Shown here in pieces: positions 30,220 through 41,200 of a stretch of 64,000 bases of DNA (its first letter is position 1; each line of letters begins with the position of its first letter). The notes under the pieces were generated by a model. That model saw only the letters and a program-made list of their open reading frames with translations, was not told the origin of the DNA and did not search any database. A program made the position numbers and the translations under genes. Source of the stretch: Neisseria dumasiana (GTDB lineage: Bacteria; Pseudomonadota; Gammaproteobacteria; Burkholderiales; Neisseriaceae); assembly GCF_022870885.1 (NCBI RefSeq), contig NZ_CP091509.1:992001-1056000 (forward strand). Reading direction: 5' to 3'.

Positions 30220-31716
30220 ATGAGTCGTGAGATGCTGTTGCTGGCGGAAGCCTTGGCTAGTGAGAAAAACGTTGATCCCGAAGTAGTATTCAGTGCATTG
30301 GAATTTGCACTCAGTACGGCGGCTAAAAAGAAAAACGGGCGCGAAAATATGGATGTCCGCGTAGAGATCGACCGCGATACCGGCGAATATAAAACATTCC
30401 GCCGTTGGTTGATTGTGGCGGACGAAGATTACACCTACCCCGATGTAGAAAAAACCATCGAAGAAATCCAAGAAGAAATTCCCGATACAACTCTCCAGAT
30501 CGGTGAATATCACGAAGAATTGTTGGAAAACGAAGGTTTCGGCCGCCAAGCCGCCCAAACTGCCAAACAAATTATTCTGCAACGCATCCGTGATGCCGAG
30601 CGTGAGCAGATTTTGGAAGAATTTTTAGCCCGTAAAGAAGATATCGTAATGGGTACCGTTAAACGTGTGGAGCGTCACGGTGCCATCATCGAAATCGGCA
30701 AATTGGACGCTTTGCTGCCGCGCGACCAAATGATTCCGCGCGAGAATTTCCGCAACGGCGACCGCGTGCGCGCGCTGTTTTTGCGTGTGGACGAAATCGG
30801 TGCGTCAGGCCGCAAGCAAGTGATTTTGAGCCGCACTTCGCGTGATTTCTTAGTGAAATTGTTTGCTATGGAAGTGCCTGAAATCGAAGACGGTTTGTTG
30901 GAAATCAAAGAAGCCGCCCGCGATCCCGGCCACCGTGCCAAGATTGCCGTTAAAGCCAATGACCAGCGTATCGATCCGCAAGGTACCTGTATCGGCGTGC
31001 GCGGTTCGCGCGTTAATGCCGTAACCAACGAACTGTCGGGCGAGCGTATCGACGTGGTGTTATGGTCGCCTGAAACCGCCCAATTTGTGATTAACGCATT
31101 GTCGCCGGCCGAAGTAACGCGCATTTTGATCGATGAAGACAAACATGCGGTAGACGTTATCGTGGCGGAAGACCAGTTGGCATTGGCGATTGGCCGCGGC
31201 GGTCAAAACGTGCGCTTGGCTGCCGATTTAACCGGCTGGCAGTTGAACATCATGACGGTTGCCGAAGCCGAAGAACGCAACGCCGCTGAAGATGCCGCCA
31301 TCCGCAATCTTTTTGTGGAACATTTGAATGTGGACGAAGAAACGGCCGACATTCTCGTGCAGGAAGGTTTTGCTACTTTGGAAGAAGTAGCCTATGTGCC
31401 TGCTGCCGAATTGCTGGAAATCGAAGGTTTCGACGAAAACATTGTAGAAACCTTGCGTAACCGTGCCCGCGACGCGATTCTGACTCTGGCCATCGCATCC
31501 GAAGAAAAACTGGAAGATGTAGAAGAAGATATGCGTAATCTCGACGGTATCGATCAAGAGATGTTGCGTGATCTGGCGCAGGCCGGTATTACCACGCGCG
31601 ACGATCTGGCTGAACTGGCGGTAGACGAATTGATTGAAATTACCGGAGTAAGCGAGGAAGAAGCCAAAAAAGTGATTTTGGCCGCCCGCGAACATTGGTT
31701 CACCGAAGAAAACTAA
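30220..31716 (+). CDS. nusA: Transcription termination/antitermination protein NusA
   Basis: Binds RNA polymerase and modulates pausing, termination and antitermination. The 498-residue protein has the N-terminal polymerase-binding domain, an S1 domain ([19 protein letters not shown] near 145-163), two KH domains ([18 protein letters not shown] near 250-267, and [19 protein letters not shown] near 323-341) and two acidic C-terminal repeats as in E. coli. It follows rimP by 27 bp, and infB follows by 12 bp. The leader hairpin before rimP makes autoregulation through termination plausible. Confidence 0.96.
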   Translation: MSREMLLLAEALASEKNVDPEVVFSALEFALSTAAKKKNGRENMDVRVEIDRDTGEYKTFRRWLIVADEDYTYPDVEKTIEEIQEEIPDTTLQIGEYHEELLENEGFGRQAAQTAKQIILQRIRDAEREQILEEFLARKEDIVMGTVKRVERHGAIIEIGKLDALLPRDQMIPRENFRNGDRVRALFLRVDEIGASGRKQVILSRTSRDFLVKLFAMEVPEIEDGLLEIKEAARDPGHRAKIAVKANDQRIDPQGTCIGVRGSRVNAVTNELSGERIDVVLWSPETAQFVINALSPAEVTRILIDEDKHAVDVIVAEDQLALAIGRGGQNVRLAADLTGWQLNIMTVAEAEERNAAEDAAIRNLFVEHLNVDEETADILVQEGFATLEEVAYVPAAELLEIEGFDENIVETLRNRARDAILTLAIASEEKLEDVEEDMRNLDGIDQEMLRDLAQAGITTRDDLAELAVDELIEITGVSEEEAKKVILAAREHWFTEEN

Positions 31717-31728
31717 GGGGGTAATAGT

Positions 31729-34527
31729 ATGAGTAACACTACAGTAGAACAATTTGCCGCCGAACTTAAAAAGCCCGTCGACGATTTATTGAAACAGTTA
31801 AAAAGTGCCGGAGTAAACAAAAGCAGCGGCAACGACAGCATAACGTCTGACGACAAGCAGCTGTTGTTGGCGTATCTGAAAAAATCGCACGGAAGCGAAA
31901 GCGCTACCATCAGCATCAGCCGCAAAAAAGCCGAGGTCAGCACCATCGGCGGCGTACAAGTAGAAACCCGCCGCCGCAGCCGTAAAGTGATTGTGCCTTC
32001 TGCCGACGAGCTGGCTGCCGAAGCCAAAGCTAAGGCGGCAGAGCAGGAAGAAGCGCGCAAAGCAGCCGAAGCCGCTGCTCAGGCAGAGCGCGAAGCGGCC
32101 GCCAAAGCAGATGCGGAACGTGCGGCTGCCGAAAAAGCCAAGGCCGAAGAAGAAGCGGCCAAATTGAAAGCCGCTCAGGCGCGTGCCGAGAAAGCCGTTG
32201 AAGAAAAAGCGGCCGGTCAAGAAACGGCAGCCGAAGCAAAAGCCGAACAAGCTGTTCAGACGGCCAAAACGGAAAAGCCGGCCAAACACGCCAAACAGAA
32301 AGAACCGAAAAAACAAGCGGCACCTGCGGTTATCCAACCGGTGGTCAGCGCAGAGGAACAAGCCCAACGCGACGAAGAAGCCCGCCGTGCCGCCGCCATG
32401 CGCGCGCATCAGGAGGCGTTGCTGAGAGAAAAGCAGGAACGCCAAGCCCGCCGTGAAGCCGTGAAACTTCAGGCGCAACAGGAAGCGAAGGCTGCCAAAG
32501 AAGGCAAAACAGCCGAACAGCGTTCCGCCAAACCAAGCGAAAAAGCACCTTTGGCTTCTACTTCAAACAAGCCTGCCGCACCTGCGCGAGCCAAGAAAGA
32601 AGACCGCCACAACCGAGACGAGATGGAAAGCCGTCCGCGCGGAGGCAAAGACAAAGGCAAAGGCCGCAATCAAAACGCCAATCAGGAAGAACGTGTACGC
32701 GGCGGTAAAAAAGGTAAAAAACTCAAGTTGGAACCGAACCAGCACGCTTTCCAAGCACCGACCGAGCCGGTGGTGCACGAAGTGTTGGTGCCCGAAACCA
32801 TTACAGTGGCCGATTTGGCGCACAAAATGGCGGTTAAAGGCGTTGAAGTAGTCAAAGCCTTAATGAAGATGGGCATGATGGTGACCATCAACCAATCCAT
32901 CGACCAAGATACCGCTTTGATTGTGGTGGAAGAGTTAGGCCATATCGGTAAACCTGCGGCGGCAGACGATCCTGAAGCCTTCTTGAGTGATGATGCCGAA
33001 AGTGCGGCAACGGCAGAGCAATTGCCCCGTCCGCCGGTAGTCACCGTAATGGGTCACGTTGACCACGGTAAAACCTCGTTGCTCGACTACATCCGCCGTG
33101 CCAAAGTGGTGCAAGGCGAAGCGGGCGGTATTACCCAGCACATCGGCGCTTATCATGTGGAAACCCCGCGCGGTGTGATTACCTTCTTGGATACGCCGGG
33201 TCACGAAGCGTTTACCGCGATGCGTGCCCGCGGTGCCAAAGCCACCGACATTGTGATTCTGGTAGTCGCCGCCGACGACGGTGTAATGCCGCAAACCATC
33301 GAGGCGATTGCCCATGCGAAAGCAGCGGGCGTGCCGATTGTGGTGGCCGTAAACAAAATCGACAAGGAAGCCGCCAATCCAGAGCGTATCCGCCAAGAGT
33401 TGACGGCACATGAAGTGGTGCCGGACGAGTGGGGCGGTGATACCCAGTTTGTGAATGTGTCCGCCAAACAAGGTTTGAACATCGATGCCCTGCTGGAAGC
33501 GGTTTTGCTGGAAGCCGAAGTATTGGAGTTGACCGCTCCCGTCGATGCCCCCGCCAAAGGCATTATTGTGGAAGCGCGTTTGGACAAAGGCCGCGGTGCC
33601 GTTGCCACCCTGCTGGTACAAAGCGGTACGCTGAAGAAAGGCGATATGCTGTTGGCCGGCACCGCATTCGGTAAAGTCCGTGCGATGACCGATGAAAACG
33701 GCAAACCGATTGAAGAAGCCGGCCCGTCGATTCCCGTGGAAATCCTCGGTTTGTCCGATGTGCCGAATGCAGGCGAAGATGCTATGGTGTTGGCAGACGA
33801 GAAAAAAGCCCGTGAAATCGCGTTGTTCCGCCAAGGCAAATTCCGCGACGTGCGTTTGGCCAAGCAACAAGCGGCCAAGCTGGAAAACATGTTCAGCAAC
33901 ATGGGCGAACAGGCGCAATCGCTGTCGGTTATCATCAAGGCCGACGTTCAAGGTTCGTACGAAGCACTTTCGGGCAGCCTGAAAAAACTGTCTACCGACG
34001 AAGTGAAAGTCAACGTGCTGCACAGCGGCGTGGGTGGTATTACCGAGTCTGATGTGAACTTGGCGATTGCATCCGGCGCATTCATTATCGGGTTCAACGT
34101 GCGTGCCGACGGTTCGGCCCGCAAGCTGGCTGAGAGCGAAGATGTGGAAATCCGCTACTACAACATCATCTATGATGCCATCGACGATGTGAAAGCGGCC
34201 ATGAGCGGCATGTTGGCGCCGGAAGAGAAAGAGCAAGTGATCGGTACGGTGGAAATCCGTCAGGTAATCAGCGTGTCGAAAGTGGGCAATATTGCCGGCT
34301 GTATGGTTACCGACGGTATTGTGAAGCGCGATTCGCATATCCGCCTCATCCGCAACAACGTGGTTATCCATACAGGTGAACTTGCTTCGCTGAAACGCTT
34401 CAAAGACGATGTCAAAGAAGTACGCATGGGCTACGAATGTGGTTTGATGCTGAAAAACTTCAATGAAATCATGGAAGGCGACCAGCTGGAAGTATTTGAA
34501 ATCGTAGAAGTGGCACGTTCGCTGTAA
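31729..34527 (+). CDS. infB: Translation initiation factor IF-2
   Basis: GTPase that places initiator tRNA on the 30S subunit. The 932-residue protein has an IF2 N-terminal domain ([19 protein letters not shown]), a long Ala/Lys/Glu-rich linker (about 95-320) with a basic [12 protein letters not shown] stretch, a second IF2_N-type segment ([19 protein letters not shown] near 350-370), the G domain from about 440 ([19 protein letters not shown]) and three C-terminal domains. The linker includes one partial DUS-like sequence. Last gene of the operon, ended by a DUS hairpin. Confidence 0.97.
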   Translation: MSNTTVEQFAAELKKPVDDLLKQLKSAGVNKSSGNDSITSDDKQLLLAYLKKSHGSESATISISRKKAEVSTIGGVQVETRRRSRKVIVPSADELAAEAKAKAAEQEEARKAAEAAAQAEREAAAKADAERAAAEKAKAEEEAAKLKAAQARAEKAVEEKAAGQETAAEAKAEQAVQTAKTEKPAKHAKQKEPKKQAAPAVIQPVVSAEEQAQRDEEARRAAAMRAHQEALLREKQERQARREAVKLQAQQEAKAAKEGKTAEQRSAKPSEKAPLASTSNKPAAPARAKKEDRHNRDEMESRPRGGKDKGKGRNQNANQEERVRGGKKGKKLKLEPNQHAFQAPTEPVVHEVLVPETITVADLAHKMAVKGVEVVKALMKMGMMVTINQSIDQDTALIVVEELGHIGKPAAADDPEAFLSDDAESAATAEQLPRPPVVTVMGHVDHGKTSLLDYIRRAKVVQGEAGGITQHIGAYHVETPRGVITFLDTPGHEAFTAMRARGAKATDIVILVVAADDGVMPQTIEAIAHAKAAGVPIVVAVNKIDKEAANPERIRQELTAHEVVPDEWGGDTQFVNVSAKQGLNIDALLEAVLLEAEVLELTAPVDAPAKGIIVEARLDKGRGAVATLLVQSGTLKKGDMLLAGTAFGKVRAMTDENGKPIEEAGPSIPVEILGLSDVPNAGEDAMVLADEKKAREIALFRQGKFRDVRLAKQQAAKLENMFSNMGEQAQSLSVIIKADVQGSYEALSGSLKKLSTDEVKVNVLHSGVGGITESDVNLAIASGAFIIGFNVRADGSARKLAESEDVEIRYYNIIYDAIDDVKAAMSGMLAPEEKEQVIGTVEIRQVISVSKVGNIAGCMVTDGIVKRDSHIRLIRNNVVIHTGELASLKRFKDDVKEVRMGYECGLMLKNFNEIMEGDQLEVFEIVEVARSL

Positions 34528-34548
34528 TCAGCTTTTGAACAACCCTAC

Positions 34549-34601
34549 AGGCCGTCTGAAAACGTTTGGCGAAACCCGCTAAGCCTGTTTTCAGACGGCC
34601 T
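34549..34601 (+). terminator. Inverted DUS pair behind infB
   Basis: AGGCCGTCTGAAAACG and its complement with a 25-base loop begin 22 bp after the stop. Confidence 0.7.
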
Positions 34602-34611
34602 TTCGCATATA

Positions 34612-34768
34612 TATAGCAAAAAAACTTATTTTTGATACAAAGCAGCAAGCCGCAGGCAGTATGAGTAATACGGAACCGATTCTGTTGCCGCTTTAGCAGC
34701 TTACACTATCGTTCTCTTTGAGCTAAGGCAATGCGGCGCCGTAGCAGAAATAAAGTTTATTTGCTATA
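34612..34768. repeat. Correia-like repeat element (CREE), full length
   Basis: 157 bp with ends TATAGCAAAAAAACTTATT and, inverted, TATAGCAAATAAACTTTATT. The interior matches the meningococcal Correia core closely: GGAACCGATTCTGTTGC, then TATCGTTCTCTTTGAGCTAA and GCGCCGTAG. It is the best-preserved copy in the window and lies just before the zur-like gene. Confidence 0.85.
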
Positions 34769-34780
34769 AGGCAACACCGT

Positions 34781-34786
34781 TATAAT
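34781..34786 (+). promoter_or_regulatory. Candidate -10 box of the zur-like gene beside the CREE
   Basis: TATAAT lies 13 bp outside the right end of the Correia element. A -35 element (TTTATT at 34757) would fall inside the terminal repeat, with an 18-bp spacer. Confidence 0.45.
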
Positions 34787-34824
34787 AAGCATTCTTCAAT
34801 CAGCAACAGGCCGTCTGAAAAGCC

Positions 34825-35298
34825 ATGACTACTATTAATATTAAAGAAAAAATTCTCGCCCAAGCCAAACAAGAAGGGGCGCAGGTAACTGCTCTGCGCG
34901 AGCAGGTTTTAGACATCGTTTTGCAGCAAACCGGTGTGATTAAGGCATATAACGTATTGTCGCAAATGCAGCAGCAGAGTGAAGGCGTAGTGGCACCGCC
35001 GACTGCGTATCGGGCGTTGGATTTCTGGGCAGAACAGGGCGTGCTGCATAAAGTGGCTGCCGTAAACGGCTATGTTTTGTGCAGCCATGCCCAGCACGAC
35101 TGCAATACGCATTGTCATGAGCATGATGAAGCGGCTCACCACAGTGCGTTTATTCTGGTGTGTACCGAATGCGGGGCGGTTGACGAGCAAACCCTCAGTA
35201 AAGAATGGTCGGCTTTGCGGGCCGGTGTGGCGGCAAGCGGGTTTGCTTTAAAAGAAGAGCATGTCGTATTAACAGGAGTATGTAAGAAATGTCAGTAA
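34825..35298 (+). CDS. zur: Fur-family regulator, probably zinc-responsive Zur
   Basis: A 157-residue Fur-superfamily repressor. An N-terminal winged-helix domain (EQVLDIVLQQTGVIKAYNVL and PPTAYRALDFWAEQGVLHKV near 25-75) is followed by a histidine/cysteine-rich metal-binding domain (HAQHDCNTHCHEHDEAAHH near 90-108), the structural zinc pair CTEC near 113-116 and a C-terminal CKKC. That pattern and the adjoining COG0523 GTPase point to Zur rather than Fur. Its stop overlaps the next gene by 10 bp. A DUS ends 5 bp before the ATG, so there is no normal ribosome-binding site. Confidence 0.82.
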   Translation: MTTINIKEKILAQAKQEGAQVTALREQVLDIVLQQTGVIKAYNVLSQMQQQSEGVVAPPTAYRALDFWAEQGVLHKVAAVNGYVLCSHAQHDCNTHCHEHDEAAHHSAFILVCTECGAVDEQTLSKEWSALRAGVAASGFALKEEHVVLTGVCKKCQ

Positions 35299-36212
35299 AA
35301 AAAACCAAAGTCCACCTGATTTCGGGCTTTCTCGGTACGGGTAAAACGACAGCGTTAAAAAGTTTGATGGAACAAAAAGACCCGAATGAAAAATGGGTCA
35401 TTATCGTCAATGAATTTGGAGAAATCGGCATCGACGGTGCCGTGTTGAGCGATAACGGTATTCCCGTTGCCGAAATTGCAGGCGGCTGTTTGTGCTGCAC
35501 CGCCGGCCCGCAGCTGGGTGCTACCGTACAGAAAATGTTGCGCGATGCCCAACCCGACCGTTTGATGATTGAAGCCAGCGGTTTGGCACATGCCGCCAGT
35601 GTGATTGACGAATTGAAAGTCAAGCCGCTTGAAGAGCAGCTTGAAATCGCCGCTGTGTTTACGGTGGTAGACCCCCGCCAGTTTGTCGATCCCAACTACG
35701 CACAGCAAGCCTTGTATAAAGACCAGATCGGCGTGTGCGATGTATTGGTGGCCAGCAAAACCGATTTGTGCACGCCCGAAGTATTGGCGGAATTTCGCGA
35801 AAAAGCCGCCAAGCTGTTCCCGCCCAAAGCCAAAGTGGTAGAGGTTGAAAATGCCAAAATGGATATCGCTTGGTTGGAAATCCCCGTTGTGGAAAAATCC
35901 CGTTACCGCTTGAAAGCCCTGCCCGACAATACCATGGGCTATCAATCGCAAGGTTTTACATTTCCGGCGGGTAAAGATTTTGACGGCGAACGCCTTACCA
36001 ATTTTTTCAACGATCTGCCGAAATTTACCGAAGGTCTGGTGCGTGCCAAAGGTGTGTTTCAGGTAATGGGCACATGGGTGTGGCTCAACTGGGTGGACGG
36101 TAAATGGGGCGCAAACCAGGTTTCATGGCGGCGCGACAGCCGTTTCGAGCTGATTGCCAAAGCTTTTGATGCCGATTTGATTGAGCAAAAACTTAACGAC
36201 GCTTTGGAATAA
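35289..36212 (+). CDS. COG0523 (CobW/ZNG1-type) GTP-dependent metallochaperone
   Basis: A 307-residue P-loop GTPase that probably hands zinc to target enzymes. It shows Walker A GFLGTGKTT near 13-21, the metal-binding motif GGCLCCT (C-x-C-C) near 59-65, MIEASGLAHA near 95, SKTDL (a NKxD-type motif) near 155 and a CobW C-terminal domain from about 225. Overlap with the zur-like gene by 10 bp shows co-transcription, so the pair is likely autoregulated by zinc. A cobalamin role is unlikely because no cob genes are near. Confidence 0.85.
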   Translation: MSVKKTKVHLISGFLGTGKTTALKSLMEQKDPNEKWVIIVNEFGEIGIDGAVLSDNGIPVAEIAGGCLCCTAGPQLGATVQKMLRDAQPDRLMIEASGLAHAASVIDELKVKPLEEQLEIAAVFTVVDPRQFVDPNYAQQALYKDQIGVCDVLVASKTDLCTPEVLAEFREKAAKLFPPKAKVVEVENAKMDIAWLEIPVVEKSRYRLKALPDNTMGYQSQGFTFPAGKDFDGERLTNFFNDLPKFTEGLVRAKGVFQVMGTWVWLNWVDGKWGANQVSWRRDSRFELIAKAFDADLIEQKLNDALE

Positions 36213-36361
36213 ACACTTATTCGACGAGGCCGTCTGAAAGCAGATAACTCCATATCCGCCGAGAGGCTTTGCACAACCAAAACCCTCGAATGCAGTTTGC
36301 AGCGTTTTTGGCCTTATGTTGTGCAGCCACATCCCAAAAAAATCATCTAAGTAGGAACATA

Positions 36362-36859
36362 ATGAACAAAATCATTGCCGCCGTACTGGTTGCTTGCACA
36401 CTTGCCGCTTGTACCGGCGGTGTGCCGAAGCCGAGTGTGGTGCCGGATATTGCTGCCGAATCGGGCACATGGTTCCGGCTAACCGAATATGATGCAGACG
36501 GAAACATGCTTCAAAACAGCCTGTTGGCGGTTGAAAAAAATGCACACATGCTGCGGTTCGTGCAAACCGATGCGTTAGGTGCACCTTTGGCGCGTCAGGT
36601 GCTCACGCAAAAAGGATGGCGCAACGACGGTTTTGTGATGCCGAACGTGCCTGCCCGCCGTTTGTTTGCGGCCATGTTGCCCGTTTTATCCGGCAATTCT
36701 GCGGCACCTTATCCTGAAATGGTGCGCCGAAAAACCGAAAATGGCGAATGTTTTCAACAGTACGGGCATGATGTGTGGTGCGTTAAGCAGGCAGATAAAG
36801 GATGGCAATTCGTTTTTCCCGACCAAACAAAATGGGCGGTTGTGCCGATTGAAGAATAA
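36362..36859 (+). CDS. DUF3261-like lipoprotein, possibly of an aryl-polyene cluster
   Basis: A 165-residue predicted lipoprotein: MNKIIAAVLVACTLAAC with the lipobox LAAC and cysteine 17. A threonine at +2 suggests sorting to the outer membrane. The mature part has a pattern like LolB or DUF3261 (GTWFRLTEYDADGNMLQNSL, near 36-56, and FQQYGHDVWCVKQADKGW). The start is ATG 36362 after TAGGAACAT. It is 25 bp before a ketosynthase, and such DUF3261-ketosynthase pairs occur in aryl-polyene clusters, so it may help to carry that pigment. The assignment is by context. Confidence 0.6.
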   Translation: MNKIIAAVLVACTLAACTGGVPKPSVVPDIAAESGTWFRLTEYDADGNMLQNSLLAVEKNAHMLRFVQTDALGAPLARQVLTQKGWRNDGFVMPNVPARRLFAAMLPVLSGNSAAPYPEMVRRKTENGECFQQYGHDVWCVKQADKGWQFVFPDQTKWAVVPIEE

Positions 36860-36884
36860 ATAATCCGATGAATATATTGATCAT

Positions 36885-38096
36885 ATGAACACCCCTGTTT
36901 ATCTATCTGCACCGGCTCTCGTCAGTGCGTTGGGAAGCGGTTTGCAGCACCATATCCACGTCTTGCTCAACCCCTCCGGCCGCTCTCCGCTGATATTTTC
37001 CGACCAATGGGTAAAAGGCAAAACATACGCTTTCGGTGTGGTTGAAGAAAGTTTGAAACCGTTTCTGGAACATCTGCCAGAGGCATTCCGCAGCAGAAAC
37101 AATCAGCTGCTTTGGCAGGCATTGGTACAAATCGAGCCGCAAATCGAACAAGTGGTTTCGCGGTTCGGCAGGGAACGTATTGCCGTGGTTATCGGCACAT
37201 CAACCAGCGGCGTAGATGAAAATATCGCCATGTTCGAGCATGTTGCACGCGGCGGGGCTTGGCAAGACGTATCGTTCAAACAGGCGCAACAGTTGATGCA
37301 CGCGCCGGCCGAATGCGTGGCCGAAATATACGGCCTGCGTAATCTGAATTATGTTGTGTCCACCGCCTGCACTTCGGGTGCGAGAGCGTTAATCAGTGCC
37401 GCCCGTTTGCTGCGTGCCGGTTTGTGCGACGCCGTGATATGCGGCGGTGTGGATACGCTTTCTCCTTTAACCGTTAACGGATTTGCATCATTGGAAGTAT
37501 TGTCGGAAAGTTTGGCAACACCGTTCTCAGCCAACCGCAACGGCATCAACATCGGAGAGGGTGCCGCCGTGTTTGTGATGACGCGCGAACCTTGCTTCGG
37601 CGAAAGCCTGCCGCTTTTGGGCTACGGCTCGAGCAGCGATGCTTATCACATGTCTTCCCCCCGCCCCGACGGATTGGGCGCAATCAAAGCTTTCCAGACG
37701 GCCTTAAGCCATGCCCGAATCGCTGCGCAAGACATCGGCTGGATTAATTTGCACGGTACCGGCACGCTTCATAACGACAGCATGGAAAGCATGGCTGTGG
37801 CAGAGGTGTTTGGCGCAGATACCCCTTGCACTTCCACTAAGCCCTATACAGGCCATACGCTTGGCGCGGCGGGCGCGTTGGAAGCGGCTTTCTTGTGGGG
37901 CATAGTCAGCCGCCATACCAATCCTGAAGGCAAACTGCCCACCCAGTTGTGGGACGGCGAGCGCGACCCTGCTTTGCCCAAGATAGCTCTAACCGACAAC
38001 GGCAGCAGTTGGCTGCAAGCGCGCAGAATCGGTGCCAGCTCGTCTTTTGCGTTCGGCGGCAGTAATGCGGTATTGATCATCGGAGAGCATGGTTAG
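36885..38096 (+). CDS. Beta-ketoacyl-ACP synthase, aryl-polyene-type
   Basis: A 403-residue condensing enzyme of the FabB/FabF fold. The catalytic triad is present: cysteine in VVSTACTSGARAL near 162-164, histidine in INLHGTGTLHNDSMES near 288, and histidine in STKPYTGHTLGAAGA near 324; the C-terminal SSSFAFGGSNAVLI is standard. It differs from housekeeping FabF and sits next to a lipoprotein and not among fab genes, which resembles the accessory ketosynthases of aryl-polyene clusters. The other genes of such a cluster (ACP, dehydratase, ketoreductase) are not here. No acyl carrier protein is next to it. Confidence 0.75.
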   Translation: MNTPVYLSAPALVSALGSGLQHHIHVLLNPSGRSPLIFSDQWVKGKTYAFGVVEESLKPFLEHLPEAFRSRNNQLLWQALVQIEPQIEQVVSRFGRERIAVVIGTSTSGVDENIAMFEHVARGGAWQDVSFKQAQQLMHAPAECVAEIYGLRNLNYVVSTACTSGARALISAARLLRAGLCDAVICGGVDTLSPLTVNGFASLEVLSESLATPFSANRNGINIGEGAAVFVMTREPCFGESLPLLGYGSSSDAYHMSSPRPDGLGAIKAFQTALSHARIAAQDIGWINLHGTGTLHNDSMESMAVAEVFGADTPCTSTKPYTGHTLGAAGALEAAFLWGIVSRHTNPEGKLPTQLWDGERDPALPKIALTDNGSSWLQARRIGASSSFAFGGSNAVLIIGEHG

Positions 38097-38158
38097 AGAC
38101 CTGTGCAAAACACATTTGGCGGTTTTGCAGGAGGCTCAAGCCGTTTTCGATTAAAGTT

Positions 38159-38228
38159 TGAGGCCGTCTGAATGGTTTGAATTGTCCCCAAAGTCTTGGG
38201 CAAACGACAAACCTTTTCAGACGGCCTT
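38159..38228. terminator. Widely spaced inverted DUS pair between the ketosynthase gene and purL
   Basis: AGGCCGTCTGAA at 38160 and its complement ending near 38227 lie between convergent stops (38096 and 38240); the loop is about 45 bases. Confidence 0.55.
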
Positions 38229-38239
38229 GTTTGCTGTGC

Positions 38240-41200
38240 TTAGCCCAAAGCCTTGCGCGCTCCGGCGAACATTCTGTACCAGCCGGAAAGTTCGCTGTTT
38301 TGCCAATCGTCGGGATGCCAGCTCATTTGGGCGGTGCGGTACACGCGCTCGGGGTGTGGCATCATGATGGTAACGCGGCCGTCGGCGTTGGTTACGCCTG
38401 CGATGCCCAGCGGCGAGCCGTTGGGGTTGAGCGGGTAGGTTTGGGTAACTGCGCCCAAGCCGTCCACATATTGCAGGGCGATGTTGAGGCCGTCTGAAAT
38501 TTTGCCGCCGATATGGGCGAAATCGGCGCGGCCTTCGCCGTGGCTCACGACGACGGGCAGGCTGCTGCCTTGCATTTCGGCCAGAATCAGCGAGGGCGAT
38601 TTGGGCACGTTGACCATGCTCAGGCGGGCTTCAAACTGCTCGCTTTGGTTGCGTTTGAACTTCGGCCAGCCTTGCGTGCCGGGGATGATTTCCGCCAAGT
38701 TGCTCACCATTTGGCAGCCGTTGCACACGCCCAAAGTGAGCGTGTCGCCGCGCTCGAAGAAGGCGCTGAACCGGTCGCGCAATTCGGGGTGGAACAGGAT
38801 GGATTTCGCCCAGCCTTCGCCTGCGCCCAATACGTCGCCGTAGCTGAAGCCGCCGCACGCGGCGAGCATGTGGAAGTCGGCCAGTTTCACGCGGCCGGCC
38901 ATCAAGTCGCTCATGTGTACGTCGTAAGCGTCGAAGCCCGCGCGGGTAAAGGCGGCGGCCATTTCCACCTGTCCGTTCACGCCTTGTTCGCGCAACACGG
39001 CGATTTTCGGCTTGGCACCGCTCGCGATAAACGGTGCGGCGATGTCTTCTTTAAGGTCGAATTTCAGGTCGGCAAACAGCGCGCTGCGTTGGTTGTCTTC
39101 CAGCAGGGCAAATTCGCTGTCGGCGCATTCGGGGTTGTCGCGCAGACGTTGGATTTGGTAGCCGGTTTTCTGCCATGTTTGTTGTAACTCTAAACGGCTT
39201 TCGTTAAAAATTCCATCACGTGGCTTGACAGCAGTCATGCGTCTAAAAATATTAATGCGAATTTTATCTTCGCTATTTAGTCCACCAAGTTCCTGAACTG
39301 CTTCGTGTAATTGATGTTTAGTAAAAATAGATTGGATGTATTCGATATCTTCTCGATGAATCTGTAAAACAGCTCCAAGTTCTTCATTAAATAATAGGCG
39401 AATAGCATCTTCATCAGAAGAATCCCTTTTTTCTCTATCTACTAATTGCATATGCATCTTAGTTAAATCAATATCTAAACCGACACGCCCGGCAAACGCC
39501 ATTTCCGCCAACGTAGCAAACAGGCCGCCGTCGCTGCGGTCATGATAAGCCAGCAACTTATTTTCGGCTACAAGCTGCTGAATCACTTGGTAAAATGCTT
39601 TCAGACGGCCTGCTTCGATATCCGGCGCTTCGCCTGCCATATCGTTATACACTTGGCTTAAGGCCGAGCCGCCCATGCGCGCTTTGCCGAAGCCCAAATC
39701 CACGGCAAGCAATACGCTGTCTGCAGTGTTTTTCAATTCGGGCGTAACGGTTTTGCGCACGTCCTGTACCGGTGCGAAGCCGGTAATAATCAGGCTCAAC
39801 GGCGAAGTTACCGATTTTTGCGCGCCGTTGTCTTGCCACACGGTTTTCATCGACAGCGAATCTTTGCCCACGGGAATGCTGATGCCCAGTTCCTGACAGG
39901 CCTGCGACACGGCTTCGACGGTGCGGTAGAGTTTTTCGTCTTCGCCGGCGTTGCCGCAGGCGGCCATCCAGTTGGCGGAAAGTTTGATGTTGCCGATGTC
40001 GCCGATATTCACGCCGGCGAGATTGGTCAGCGTTTCGCCGATGGCCATGCGGCCGGAAGCGGGCGCGTTAAAGAGGGCGACGGTCGGTTTTTCGCCCATA
40101 GCCATGGTTTCGCCTTTGTGGATGTTGAAGCCCATCATGGTGACGGCGGCATCGGCTACGGGGGTTTGGTAACGCCCCACCATTTGGTCGCGGTGGGTCA
40201 TGCCGCCAACGCTGCGGTCGCCGATGGTAATCAGGAAGTTTTTGGCGGCCACGGTGGGCAGGCGCAACACGCGGTAGGCGGCTTCTTTCAGGTCGATATG
40301 CCTGCCTGAAAACGGTTTTTCAGACGGCCTCACGGTGTTGTCGCTGCGGGTGGTTTTGGGCGGTTTGCCGAGCAAAACGTTCAGCGGCAAATCGACGGGA
40401 TTGTTGCCGTACAAATCGTCGCGCACTTGCAGATGGCCGTCGTCGGTGGCGGTGCCGACCACGGCAAACGGGCAGCGTTCGCGCTCGCAGATTTGGCGGA
40501 ACAAGTCTAAGTGTTCGGGCAAAATTGACAACACATAACGCTCTTGCGCCTCATTACACCAAATCTGCATCGGGCTTAGGCCGTGTTCTTCCAACGGTAC
40601 GTCGCGCAGTTTGAATATTGCGCCTCGGCCTGCGTCGTTGACCAATTCGGGAAAGGCGTTCGACAAGCCGCCTGCGCCGACATCGTGAATGGCAATAATC
40701 GGATTGCCTGCGCCCAACTGCCAGCAGCGGTCAATCACTTCCTGTGCGCGGCGTTCGATTTCGGGGTTGCCGCGCTGTACCGAGTTGAAGTCCAAATCGG
40801 CGGCGTTGCTGCCGGTATCCATAGACGAAGCCGCACCGCCACCTAAACCGATGAGCATGCCGGGGCCGCCGAGTTGCACCAATAATGCGCCCTCGGGGAT
40901 TTGGTCTTTATGGGTTTGCCCTGCCTGAATGTTGCCCAAGCCGCCGGCAATCATAATCGGTTTGTGGTAGCCGCGCATTTGGCCTTCGAACTCTTCTTCA
41001 AAGGTGCGGAAATAGCCCAAAAGGTTGGGGCGGCCGAATTCGTTGTTGAACGCCGCGCCCCCGATGGGGCCTTCGATCATGATGTCGAGCGGGCTGCTGA
41101 TGTGGTCGGGCTTGCCGTAGCCGCCTTCCCACGGTTGTTTGAAATCGGGAATGTTGAGGTTGGACACGGTAAAGCCGGTCAAACCCGCTTTCGGGCGCGC

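Noticed and set aside
29716..30582. Open frame on the minus strand opposite rimP and nusA
   Set aside because: Shadow of conserved genes; Phe-rich peptide without a plausible family.
32935..34371. Long open frame (478 codons) on the minus strand opposite infB
   Set aside because: It is the antisense shadow of infB. The peptide is rich in His, Gln and Arg with no recognisable domain, and infB is unmistakable on the plus strand.
35289..36212. Cobalamin biosynthesis CobW
   Set aside because: No other cobalamin genes are present; overlap with a zinc-type Fur regulator favours a zinc role.
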